Made by a program: the position numbers and the translations under genes. From the NCBI RefSeq assembly GCF_000972845.2, contig NC_040016.1:14218701-14282700 (forward strand): a stretch of 64,000 nucleotides of DNA, in the 5' to 3' direction. Position 1 is the first letter of the stretch, and each line of letters begins with the position of its first letter. The DNA is from Larimichthys crocea. Taxonomy: Eukaryota > Chordata > Actinopteri > Sciaenidae. Below, in pieces: positions 38,801-52,485 of this stretch. The notes under the pieces were generated by a model. The model searched no databases. It had not been told where the DNA came from and was given only the letters and a program-made list of their open reading frames with translations.

Positions 38801-41800
38801 CTGTGCTTTTCTCAGACAAATAAGGTAATAAACATGTTGGAAAATTGTAAAACATATCCACAATGAGGCAGCAGGGAGGAAAACTGAGAGGAGGGAGTGA
38901 GACAGAATTACAACTCTTCAGACTTAATTAGTTTGCTTTCTAATTGCAGCCATATACAGAATATGATCAAACCGGTCAAAATGCCAACGTAAAGTATTTT
39001 CTTAACACGCTGAGGCATTTTGTTTCTTATTTCTAACAGCTTAATTTATTAGCCTTCAACTCATCTTGAAGGGTAATAAAGTTTAGAACAAATAATGGCT
39101 TGTAGGCGAGGCATTTTAATCCTGCCCCCCCTGATAACTTGAGGCAAGAAATGTGTCACAGGGTGAATGAAATCATTTGAAAATGTCAGCAAACATTAAA
39201 ACATTTCTACCAACATGAACTGCATTAACCTATGTGAATCACAATTGCACACTGCTGAATGTTTATTTAATCTTTGACCTGAACAAATGCTGTTCATGCT
39301 GCATGTCTTCATAAATCGGGGCTGTATTGATTGAATTCACTTTTCTAACCTTCTGCCAAGTCGTTATACTATACACATATTACTGATGGATCAGGTGAGA
39401 TAATCAGAAAAAGTAATAATCCTGGAAACAAAAAGAAATGCTAACTTGGTGATGACGGCTCGGTCTTTCCTCAGGCTTTCAGCGCCTGGCTTCTCTTTCT
39501 GGACTTCTCCTTTCTTTGGCATCGGCTTCTTTTGCTTCCTGTAGCGAGCTGCGCTGATGCTCTCGGCGCAGTGCTTGGGCTGCAACTAAGGGGTTATCAA
39601 GTGGAAAGAGGTGGATGCAGAGAAGGAGAGAAGATGGAGGGGAAAGAAAGACAGAGAGACATAGGGAGGAAGAATTCAGCCCAACAGATATTGGGTAACA
39701 TGCTCAAAGACAAGCATGGGAGTTTTGCACTGAAGCACTCAAAAACTAAATACTTTAGTCATGTTTTCATCAAGGGATTAGAGAAACAACACCACATTAA
39801 TCAACTCCAGAGTTTTAGACTTGTCTTATCATTTTGTTCAAATTCTCTAGTTCTGTCCTTTGCCTCCAGCTAAACCCACTGATACCAAGCTGTGACTAGT
39901 GTGCTTATATCTGGATATAGAATTTGGCAGAATCAATCTGTGCTGGATAATTAGTTTCTTTAAAACCTGAAATAGACTTCACCTGGTCATTGAGGTTGCA
40001 CTGCTCAGCACATATCTCTAACACAACAGTGCTGGTCAGCTTGGCTATCTGCTCCAGGAAGGTCACACACAGGCGCAGACTCCTCTTCTCCATTACCTCT
40101 ATCTACACACACAGACAGTGGCAAGTGCAGTATGTGCGAATGTGCAATGTACAACGACAGAAGACAACATTAAGCATTTACCAAGGCACAGAACACAACG
40201 CCACATAGTACACCACATATTCCCCTAATAGTAATAATCCTTTCTCACATTTAGTTCACTTTTTACTGTACACGAACTGCTTTAAACTGGAAAACAGCTG
40301 TTATAATTTTACTTATGTGATCTACTAGCAAAGAATATCTCAGTATCTGAGAGTATAAAGTCAAAAATGTTGTTATGAATTTAAAAAAATTATGTAGCTT
40401 TCATGATGCAGCTCATGACATAGAAGTGCTAGAAATCAAATTTCGTGTAGAGCGAAACCAGTGTATTAATTCACTGCTCCTGAGGATTAATAGCTTTGTC
40501 GGCAAATGACTGAACACTGACCTCTTCTGGACAGAGAGGGTTTCCACAATAGCTGAAGTGAGAACAGACAGATGGGAAGGCCATGAGGTAACGCTTCATG
40601 GTCATCTCCTCGCTGCTCTGGCAAAACATCTTCTCAAAGACACGCGGGTAGAAGCTGGGAAACAAAACAAAAACGAAGAAGAATTCAACAAAGGAGGAGA
40701 GGAGAGGAGAGGAGAGGAGAGGAGAGACTGACCTGAGTATGGACACCTCAGACGTCTCCTGTAGAAGTTCGTCCACGCTGTCCACCATCCTGGTGTGAAA
40801 CTGAATCATGTTCATCACCTTCGCTAAGTCAGTGTAGTCCTTTAGTGGAAGATTGGCCTTGTTCACACTTGTGTAGGCCTTGTGTAGGAGACAAAGAAAA
40901 TCTTAAAGAGGCATTCGGCAAGTTTTAAAATGACAACTGAATATTGGGTAATACTTTATATGTTGTGACAAACCTACCTACCTGCAATCTCAACCAGTCC
41001 AGTCTAATTGCTCTGAGGTCAAACTCCTCTTTGTTTTCCACTGCAGAGTAAAATGAAATCCATCAATATTCAAATTAAATGTATTATGTTGCATTTTAAA
41101 AAGAGAAACAATACTGGGTTACTGGGCTAAGATGATCTGCAGTATTATGCTTTGTTTACCTTGTTTGATTGATAGAGCAGACAGGGTGCAGACGAATGAG
41201 CTCATCAGGACTGACTCCTCTTCTGGACATACATAAATGTTCTGCAGAGGAGAAAACGATGTCTTAATACATACGGAAGATGGAGAATAATGGATGCATT
41301 CAGTAATTAGACATTGCTGGTCACAGTATCTACGGCTACCTGTATGGTGTCATTGAGAAGCAAGGCGTCAAACTGTGCCAGGTACTGCACGTGGTAGCGT
41401 TGAACTACATGGTTGTACTTTTTCATCAGAGCTCTTAACTTCTCCATGTGGAACAGCAGTTCTGCCATCTGACTGGGAAAACAGAAAAAGCAAAAAGACT
41501 TTAGAATAATTGCATTACTGCACTGTTTAGGAACATTTGAACAGTGGAGTTGCAGCGAGGGAGACATTAGACAGTGGTTCATGTCCTCTGCACCTATGAC
41601 CTACTTGTCAATGTAGTCCTCAGGCATCTTTATCTTTGGCATATTCTCAGAGTGTCTGACTAGCCACAGGACCTCGTCACGGGAAAACGACAGAGCCATG
41701 AAGACGAACAGGGCCTTGGGGATTTGATTGGCACACAGATCAGAAAAGAAAGAGGAATGTTAGGAAAGAGTCTCAACTAAGATTCATGATCACTATGAAA

Positions 41801-44800
41801 TGAGGGGTCATTCCCTATTAATCTCCAAAATATTCCCCAAAGTCCAAGATGTCTGCGGGGTGGAAACATTTTTTTTTTCTTATCACTTGCAGTAATGAAA
41901 TGACTTTCCTGAAGCGCAGCTCTTATTGTCATTACTTCTACCTTTGGTCCCAAAAGTCCAGGTTCATCCTCCAGAACTTTGTATAATTCTTTCAGCGCCC
42001 CTCTCAGAAAGTGCCTCCTCTCTCTGTGCATAGCTCCACTGGTAATAACACAGGGTTAAGGTTAGGACATTTGCTTCCCACAGTTAATTTCCAAGAAAAT
42101 CAGTGAATATTTGTGACTCAAAAGTGATAAAAACTTTCTTAATATTGTGCCAGTCTCACCAGTTGACTAAAACATGCTCGCGGCATTCCTTGATGTCTGC
42201 AATGCGCTTGCTATATCTGATTAAAAACAAAGAAAATGCAAAAAGAGATCAGTCACAGAAGTCAGAAAATATCATGTATTAATTTTGCAGTGGAAACAGT
42301 TTTCATCTTGTCTAACTGCTGTACTGTAATCTCTAGTCTTTCTTTCTAACTCTTAAAAAAACTCTTAAACTTGTTATTATGTTGTTTGATGTTTTGACAC
42401 TGATAAAGAATAATCTGAGATTTTTTTATTGCCATACTCGCCATACTCATTTTAAGTTGGTGGACCTTCAGTGGCATTTATATGTTCGATTTAGGTAAAA
42501 TACTATATATACTCTATACTCTATATAGTGTGTATTATTTACTTAATAGTTGCCTTATGATATACTGTATATGATATAGATATCTATATAAAACTGGTTA
42601 ACTGTTAAAATGTATTCAACACAAAACTTTCTAGAATTTTAGATTACGCTACTTTTACCGAATTCAAACACAAAAATCCTTTGTGCTGACTATGTTGTCA
42701 AGTGTTCTTTTAAACAATTTGTCATTCCTGCACTTTTATTTATTACGAACATTCACAATCTTTTTAATTGGATGTATGTTTTTGGCTTTATTGTTTCAGA
42801 TACATTTCTCATTCTTATGTCACAACAAAAACAAAAACACATCCTTATTTTCAGGTGATTATACACAAAAAAAAACATAGTTATACATATTATATGGCAT
42901 TCGCATATTCTGTAAATAGAGCCACCCTAAATCTTACACATTGGACCTTAAGAGTCTTTAGAGAATAATAATGGGTCTCGGGAGTTACATTTAAACCACA
43001 TTCAGGGAGGATTGAGTAGAACAAGAATAAAGCAGCAAAGAAGATACTGATGGCTACAAGGTGGTCAACTGACAGGTTGATTTTGAAGTTTACATATAAG
43101 GTTGCAGTGAGTCGGTCTTTGTTGCCAGTTAATGAGCCGTTGTTCACCACAGATGGCATGTGAAAATCTGTCTATGGAGGTGATGGAGCGGTGGATTATT
43201 AGTAAGTATTACACATCCTTTCACACATGACTGAAAAACAACAATAGAATATATAGGATATATTACTTGTGAAGAATCCAGTTCAGCAGCAGTTAATGCT
43301 GTGTGTATGTACATGTTGAAAACGGTGATGTGTGGAAGAAAAAAAACTTTGTTCTCATCAGTTTCTCAGAAACAGCTTTTGCAAAAGATTCTTAATTTTA
43401 ATGAATGCAGCAGTGAGGTTCGCCCCCCACAGTATGCATCACAATGTCTGCTGTTGTGCTCCTTCTAGTCGGCTCCTGTTGTGCCCACCAGCAGCCTTAA
43501 ACCAGGCCTCCCAGGAGCTGGTGGAAATGGCTCTGCGGAGCGGCTGTTCCTCATCTCACCGAGATGGGTGCTCACATCACACAGGTCTCAGAGGACCTCC
43601 TCGACAGCTTCAAAGGGTACGTAAGCTGCACTGCTATAGTGTACTATCTCCCACATTGTGAGAAAGAATCCCAGAGAATTAAAAATAAAAAGCAAGATAA
43701 TAGGAAATGGGTGCAAGATAAAAAGATGATATAAAGAGCTGGACTGAGCCCTGTAGNNNNNNNNNNGCATATCTAAGGCAACTATGAGTAAATAACACAC
43801 TGGTAGAGTAGATATAGTATTTTACCTAAATCGAACATATAAATGCCCACTGAAGTGACCAACTTAAAATGAGTATGGCAATCAATCTCAAATTTTCTTC
43901 AGTGTAAAAACATCAAAACATAATAACAAGTTTAAGAGTTTTGGAGAAGGAGAGCATAGATTATAGACGTTAGAAAGAAAACTAGAGATTACAGTACAGC
44001 AGTTAGACAAGATGAAACTGTTTCCACTGCAAATTAATACATATATTTTCTGACTCTGTGATTGATCTCTTTTTGCATTTTCTTTGTTTTTAATCAATAT
44101 AGCAAGCGCATTGCAGACATCAGGACTCGCGAGCATGTTTAGTCAACTGGTGAGACTGGCACAAAATTAAGAAAGTTTTTATCACTTTTGAGTCACAAAT
44201 ATTCACTGATTTTCTTGGAATTAACTGTGGGAGCAATGTCCTAACCTTAACCCGTGTTATTACCAGTGGAGCTATGCACAGAGAGAGGAGGCACTTTCTG
44301 AGAGGGGCGCTGAAAGAATTATACAAAGTTCTGGAGGGGAACCTGGACTTTGGGACCAAAGGTAGAAGAATGACAATAAGAGCTGCTTTAGAAGTCATTT
44401 CATTACTGGAAGTGATAAGAAAAAAAAATGTTTCCACCCCCGCAGACATCTTGGACTTTGGGGAATTTTTGGAGATTAATAGGGAATGACCCCTCATTTC
44501 ATAGTGATCATGAATCTTGTTGAGACTCTTCCTAAACTTCCCTTTTCTTTTCTGATCTGTGTGCCAATCAATCCCCAAGGCCCTGTTCGTCTTCATGGCT
44601 CTGTCGTTTTCCCGTGACGAGGTCCTGTGCTAGTCAGACACTCTGAGAATATGCCAAAGATAAAGATGCCTGAGACTACATTGACAAGTAGGTCATAGGT
44701 GCAGAGGACATGAACCACTGTCTAATGTCTCCCTCGGTGCAACTCCACTGTTCAGATGTTCCTAACAGTGCGAGTTGCAATTATTCTAAAGTCTTTTTGC

Positions 44801-47800
44801 TTTTTCTGTTTTCCCAGCAGATGGCAGAATCTGTTCCACATGGAGAAGTTAAGAGCTCTGATGAAAAAGTACAACCATGTAGTTCAACGCTCCACGTGCA
44901 GTCCTGGCACAGTTTGACGCCTTGCTTCTCATGACACCATACAGGTAGATACTTGACCAACAATGTCTAATTACTGAATGCATCCATTTCTCCATCTTCC
45001 GTATGTATTAAGATCAGTTTTCTCCTCTGCAGACATTTATGTATGTCCAGAAGAGGAGTCAGTCCTGATGAGCTCATTCGTCTCCACCCTGTCTGCTCTA
45101 TCAATCAAACAAGGTAAAACAAGCATAATACCGCAGATCATCTTAGCCCAGTAACCCAGTATTGTTTCTCTTTTTAAAATGCACATATAAATTTAATTTG
45201 AATATTGATGGATTTCATTTTACTCTGCAGTGGAAACAAAGAGGAGTTTGACCTCAGAGCAATTAGACTGGACTGGTTGAGATTGCAGGTAGTAGGTTTG
45301 TCACAACTATAAAGTATTACCCAACATTCAGTTGTATTTTAAAATTGCGAATGCCCTTAAGATTTTCTTTGTCTCCTACACAAGGCCTACACAAGTGTGA
45401 ACAAGGCCAATCTTCCACTAAAGGACTACACTGATTAGCGAAGGTGATGAAACTGATTCAGTTTCACACCAGGATGGTGGACAGCGTGGACGACTTCTAC
45501 AGGAGAAGTCTGAGGGTCATACTCAGGTCAGTCTTCCTCTCCTCTCCTCTCCTCTCCTCTCTCTCCTCTCTCCTTCCTCTCCTCTCCTCTCTCTCTCTTC
45601 TTCTCTCCTCCTTTGTTGATTCTTCTTTGTTTTTTTTGTTTCCCAGCTTCTCCCGCGTGTCTTTGAGAGATGTTTTGCCAGAGCAGCGAGGAGATGACCA
45701 TGAAGCGTTACCTCATGGCCTTCCCGTCTGTCTGTTCTCACTTCAGCTATTGTGGAAACCCTCTCTGTCCAGAAGAGGTCAGTGTTCAGTCATTTGCGAC
45801 AAAGCTATTAATCTCAGGAGCAGTGAATAATACACTGTTTCGCTCTACACGAAATTGATTTCTAGCACTTCTAGTCAGAGCTGCACATGAAAGCACACAT
45901 TTTTAAACATAAACAACATTTTTGACTTTATTCCTCAGTACTGAGATATTCTTTGCTAGTAAAATCACATAAGTAAAATTATAAACAGCTTTTTTCCATT
46001 TAAAGCAGTTCGTGTACAGTAAAAAGTGAACTAAATGTGAGAAAGGATTATTATTTTTGGAATATGTGGTGTACTATGTGTGTTGTGTTCTGTGCCTTGG
46101 TAAATGCTTAATGTTGTCTTCTGTCGTTGTCACATTGATTGCACTACTGCACTTGCCACTGTCTGGTGTGTAGATAGAGGTAATGGAGAAGAGGAGTCTG
46201 CGCCTGTGTGGACCTTCTGGAGCAGATAGCCAAGCTGACCAGCACTGTTGTTTTAGAGATATGTGCTGAGCAGTGCAACCTCAATGACCAGGTGAAGCTA
46301 TTTCAGGTTTTAAAGAAACTAATTATCCCGCACAGATTGATTCTGCCAATTCTATATCCAGATTAAGCACACTAGTCACAGCTTGGTCAGTGGGTTTAGC
46401 TGGAGGCAAGGACAGAACTTGAGAATTTGAACAAAATGATAAGACAAGTCTAAACTCTGGAGTTGTTAATGTGGTGTTGTTTCTCTAATCCCTTGATGAA
46501 AACATGACTAAAGTATTTTAGTTTTTGAGTGCTTCAGTGCAAAACTCCCATGCTTGTCTTTGAGCATGTTACCCAATATCTGTTGGGCTGAATTCTCCCC
46601 TATGGTTCTGTCTTCTTCCCTCATCTTCTCTTCCTTCTGCATCCACCTCTTCCACTTGATAACCCCTTAGTTGCAGCCCAGCACTGCGCCGAGAGCATCA
46701 GCGCAGCTCGCTACAGGAAGCAAAAGAAGCCGATGCCAAAGAAAGGAGAAGTCCCAGAAAGGAACCAGGCGCTGAAAGCCTGAGGAAAGACCGAGCCGTC
46801 ATCACCAAGTTGCATTTCTTTTTTTTTCCGGATTATACTTTTTCTGATTTATCTCACCTGATCCATCAGTTATATGTGTATTGTATAACGACTTGGCAGA
46901 AGGTTAGAAAAGTGAATGCAGTCATACAGCCCCGATTATGAAGAACTGCAGCATGAACAGCATTTGTTCAGGTCAAAGATTAAATAAACATTCAGCAGTG
47001 TGCAATTGTGATTCACATAGGTTATGCAGTTATGTTGGTGAAATGTTTTAATGTTTGCTGACATTTCAATGATTTCATTCACCTGTGACACATTTCTTGC
47101 CTCAATTATCAGGGGGGGCAGGATTAAAATGCCTCGCCTACAACCATTATTGGTCTAAACTTATTTACCCTTCAAGATGAATCAGTCAGAGTTGAGGCTA
47201 ATAAATTAAGCTGTTAGAAATAGAAACAATGCCTCAGGTGTTAAGAATACTTTACGTTGGCATTTTGACCGTTTGATCATATTGTATATAGCTGCAGTGT
47301 GTAGCAGAAAGCAACTAATTAAGTCTGAGAGTTGTAATTCTGCTCACTCTCCTCCTCTCAGTTTTCCTCCCTGCTGCTGCATGTGGAGATGTGGGACAAT
47401 GTTCAACATGTTTATTACCTTATTGTCCGAGAAACGCACAGGTCATTGTCAAATATTGTCTATGGAAGTTCCTAAAGATTGCTATATAGTGTGTATTATT
47501 TACTTAATAGTTGCCTTATGATATACTGTATATGATATAGATATCTATATAAAACTGGTTAACTGTTAAAATGCATTCAACACAAAACTTTCTAGAATTT
47601 TAGATTACGCTACTTTTACTGAATTCAAACACAGAAATCCTTTGTGCTGACTATGTTGTCAAGTGTTCTTTTAAACACTTTGTCATTTCTGCCATTTTAT
47701 TTATTAAGAACATTCACAATCTTTTTAATTGGATGTATGTTTTTAGCTTTATTGTTTCAGATACAGGCTCAGTCCAGCTCTTTATATCAGAATTAATGAA

Positions 47801-50800
47801 CATTAAAAGAGACCAGACGAGAGGACTCTCAGGCGGTGACATGAGAACTGGCTTAATTTTTAACTCAGTTCTCAGTTTTGTCTGATATTTATGAGGGTGC
47901 TTTATCTTGCGCCCATTTCCTATTATCTTGCTTTTTAATTTTTAATTCATCTGGGATTCTTTCTCACAATGTGGAGATAGTACACTATAGCAGTGCAGCT
48001 TACGTACCCTTTGAAGCTGTCGAGGAGGTCCTCTGAGACCTTGTGTATGTTGAGCACCTCATCTCTGGTGAGATTGAGGAACAAGCCGCTCCGCAGAGCC
48101 ATTTTCCACAGCTCCTGGGAGGCCTGGTTTGTATTCAGGCTGGTGTGACACAACAGGAAGCCGACTAGAAGGAGCACAATCAGTCAGACATTTGTGATGC
48201 ATACTGTGGGGCTGGAACATCACTGCTGCATTCATTAAATTTAAGAATCTTTTGCTAAAAGCTGTTTTCTGAGAAACTGATTTGAGTACAAAGCTTTTTA
48301 TTTCTTCTCACACATCACGTTTTCAACACGTTACATGCACACACAGCATTAACTGCCTCTGAACGTCGATTCTTTCACAAGTAATAATATCCTATATATT
48401 CTATTGTTGTTTTTCAGTCATGTGTGAAAGGATGTGTAATACTTACTAATAATCCACCGCTCCATCACCTCCATAGACAGATATTCACATGCCATCTGTG
48501 GTGAACAACGAGCTCATTAACTGACAACAAAGACAGACTCACTGCAATCTTATATGTAAACTTCAAAATCAACCTGTCAGTTGAACCATATAGTAGCCAT
48601 CAGGATCTTCTTTGCTGCTTTATTCTTGTTCTACTCAATCCTCCCTGAATGTGGTTTATAATGTAACTCCAGAGACCCATTATTATTCTCTAAAGACTCT
48701 TAAGGTCCAATGTGTAAGATTTAGGGGGCTCTATTTAGAGAATATGGCCGAAATGCAATATAATATGTATAACTATGTTTTTTTTAGTGTATAATCACCT
48801 GAAAATTAGGATTGTTTTGTTTTTGTGACATAAGAATGAGACTTTTATATCTATAGAAAGTGCTCTTCCATGGAGTCGAGCATGTTTTATGCAGTAGCCC
48901 AGAATAGACAAACTAAACACTGGCTCTAGACCTTTCACGTGTTTCTTTGCCAACGTAGTTTCTCCTTCACACTTGGAAGAAAGTGAGGGTGTTGCAATCA
49001 GCAACTACACTGCTAAATTCTATTAAATCCTACACGGTGGTCCTCTAAATGATTGGCTGTAATTTCCTTTGAAATATATTGTATCTTTTCATGAGAAAAA
49101 TTGTTGCCTACAGGCCCCGTACTTGGCTGGACTAGTGGTTCTTTTATGAGGAAGCCAGGGGCAACAGGGGGCCGTAATGGTCGTATTCAAAGAAAGCAGA
49201 GAGGATGACCATGCAGAAGGGAGGGAGATGGTAGAAATAAAAGTTCAGGGAGGAGCAGAGAGGTCAAAACACAATATAATAAATCATTTTATAAATGATA
49301 GCTCTATAATGGAAGGGAAGGGGGAAAATGGGACAGAGAGTCAATAGCATTAAGAGGACTGTCTGTGACCTTCAAGACATTACATATACTGTTATTGCAT
49401 CTTTCAGCTGTGACGCCTTCTCTCATTTCTGTGCCTGACATCACTGGAAAAAAACATATTTTAGACACTACCGCCCTTCTTCTCTCTTTCTTCCTCTGTC
49501 AGAGATAAATACAGGAGGAGAGGTGACGAGAGGGCGGACTCACAGTGTCGCAGCAGGCTGGTTCCAGCATGGTAGCTGGAGCACTGAGCAGGCTGAGAAG
49601 CTGGGCGCTCCGCCACTGCTCTGCTGGCAGGTTCCTGCGTGGGTAGACCATCTTCAGAGACAGCAACGCCGCCGTCACAGACTGGGAGACAGACAGAGAA
49701 GGAAAGGAAAACAGTGAGTGAGGACGCTGGAGAGATGAAAAGGCAAACATAGAGAGATGGCAACACTTTAAAGCAAATTATAGCAAAAACATGCGGCAGT
49801 CTCAAAAGCTGTGGTTTAATTTTTTTTCACATTGGCATATTTAATGATCCAGCACACAGACAGACTTAAAGAAGTAAATAAAAGTATAAATAATTTGTAC
49901 TTTTGTTCTGTAATTTATATTTTAATGTGTTAGCCATGTGTAAAGCACTAGGAAGATACTGCTGAGCTGTAATTCTGGCAGTCATACATTCACATACATT
50001 TATGTACTTTCAGTCTGGGGCTGTTTTTCATGGTTTGGACCTGGGCCCTTAGCTCCAGTTAAGGGAAGTCTTAATTCTACAGTACACAGTAATATTCTAG
50101 ACATATATTTTAGTGATGTGCTATTGGTCTTGTTGCTGAATAAGAGAAAATCCCTGCAGCCAAGTCCCAAGATTGTCCCTTTAACAGCTGTTGAGTCCGC
50201 AAGTCAATAATAATGGTTTTGGAATGAGATGTCATGTCAAGTGGCCACAGAGGACTTACACCCAAAGGTGTAGCAATGTAGTGAGACAAAACAGAAGTGT
50301 GTATCATTTATTATTAATGTTCTAAATAAAAATATCGAAATGTTTCTGCATTGATGTAGGTTAAATTGAACTTAACATTTGTGTGTCACACTGATCTTAC
50401 CCTTGTGTGAGGGCCAAACTCCTCGGTTAGCTTCTTCCAAGGATGTTCATACTCCACAAACATCTGGCTGAGCCGTGGGTAGGACGGGTCACTGCAGGAT
50501 TCATTACAGTATATAATTAATCAATGCAGGAAGGTGAAACACAAAATGAACTAGGACATTATAATAATAATATTAATAATACAGCATTTTCAGTACTGTG
50601 CCAGACTGGCATTACCTACAGGGATTGTAGTAATGAATAAAAGTCTTTTATTCTAGAAATTCCATAATTTTATACAGCTTTGTTTTAGGTAGAAAAAATA
50701 ATATAGAGCTGAGACTGTTTCAATCTCAACGGTGTATTGCTACCTACGTGGGTTGTGCAAGTCACAAGTGATGTTAAAATGTATATGTTTGTGTTCCCAG

Positions 50801-52449
50801 CTCATGTCTCGAATCCAGATGAACATCTTGATTTTTTTTTGCAATTAAATAAATAAATATCATGCAAAGTGGGCGACACAAAATGTCAGAGTAGCACTTG
50901 GCACTCAGAAAAGGTCAGCTGTGGGCTGTTGATGTCTGTGGCAATTAAAATTCTAATTAATCATGAGGATCAGTAAAATATAGTCTCATTGATGGATGTG
51001 GAGACTCACAATGACATCAACTGAAGCACTTAAAGGAGGCGTTTGTCATAGATAGAAAGTAAACAAAACCTTGATGTCTTGATTATCATCTATCGGTGAA
51101 TAAATGGAAAACACATCCATCCTTCCATCAAATTACTCTGTACTGCATCTACAATGTCACCTAGCATCTGTTTTCTCACCTGCTCCCGTTGGTCATCTCA
51201 TGGGCACAGTTGAACATGCCCACCAGTGCCTTCTTGTCATCGATGCGAGAGAGCGTTATGATAACGGACGTGTAGGTGGTGATCAGGTCCAGGTAGTTTT
51301 TGGTGAAGTCAAAGTTGATGGACTGAAATTAAATCAAAATGTCAGTAGCTCCAAAGATATACTGTGGATACAGTATTATTATATTTACACAGCTCAGCTA
51401 AAACCTTTTGACTATGAATCACAACCCCAGGCTTGTGAAGTGACAGTAAAAAGGTTGTACTTTCCTTACTGACAGAGAAAAGTGGCTGAGCATGCATAAA
51501 CAAGCCTCAAAACAACGTCTCCACTAGATTGGATTTCTTTCAAACCGAGGGGTGTGGATGGTTTATGATTTAGGGAGAAATATCACTTTAATATTATGTG
51601 ACACTTTAAAAAGGAATTACATCAGAAGTCATTTTATGTCAAGGGAAAATGCAAAATGGGTTACGGCTGCAATAATATGAATTCATTCAAAGAGGTGCTG
51701 AGAGATGCTCCTCAAATAAATCCAAGCAGCATGTTTGTGTTCCCATGAAATGTTTAAAATACCCACAAGAGCTGCACAGATCATATCACAGGAGACACAG
51801 CTTACTGAAATACACAGCAGGACATACATAATGCACAAGGCACGAGGTGGTAATTATGATAATAAAAAAAACTGACAAACTGAAGAGGAGGAGGGTGGGG
51901 GAGAGAAAACACAACCTGTAGGATGCAGCAGGCAGGAGTAAACAGCATAGTAGCAGAATGAATAAAGTGTGTGAGTGGGTTTTTTGTCGGATTATCAGCA
52001 GATGTTGGGTAAGACTTCAGAGCTTTCGCTGATTTAAGACTATCACAACCCCCGCAGTAAAAACTTACAATATCAAAGAAGCACTGACAAGCATCTATGG
52101 TGTTCAGCAGCTCATACACGTGGTCCTGAGTGAAAAACAAAGAGGCATTAGATAAAAAAAGGAAAACCTGTACAGAAACATTTACATTGTAGATTTCTAC
52201 AACAGTGTGATATTTTTAATCTAACAAATACTGATGATGCCTTGTTCGGGCTGCGACCTCCATCACAGGAATATGCAAATGTAAAGGGAGGTGTAACAAA
52301 CTGCACCAAACCACAGTCAGCTCACTGTCCTTGATATTTGGAATAAATCAATTATTTTCCTATACCAGAATAAACCACTTTATGTGTAAATTTATTCTGG
52401 AAAAACTGAAATGCCTGAAATAATAGGTGTGCAGAAGTAAACACACAGA

Positions 52450-52485
<36 letters not shown>

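Noticed and set aside
44120..44596. 158-codon minus-strand frame in the inverted block, longest in the window
   Set aside because: It is antisense to mirror copies of exons 10-12 and runs through introns of the copy; it exists only because of the anomalous block.
45444..45830. 128-codon plus-strand frame with a long Leu/Ser run
   Set aside because: It joins the mirror of exon 16, a CTCCT array and the mirror of exon 17 without splicing; the Leu/Ser run is the microsatellite.
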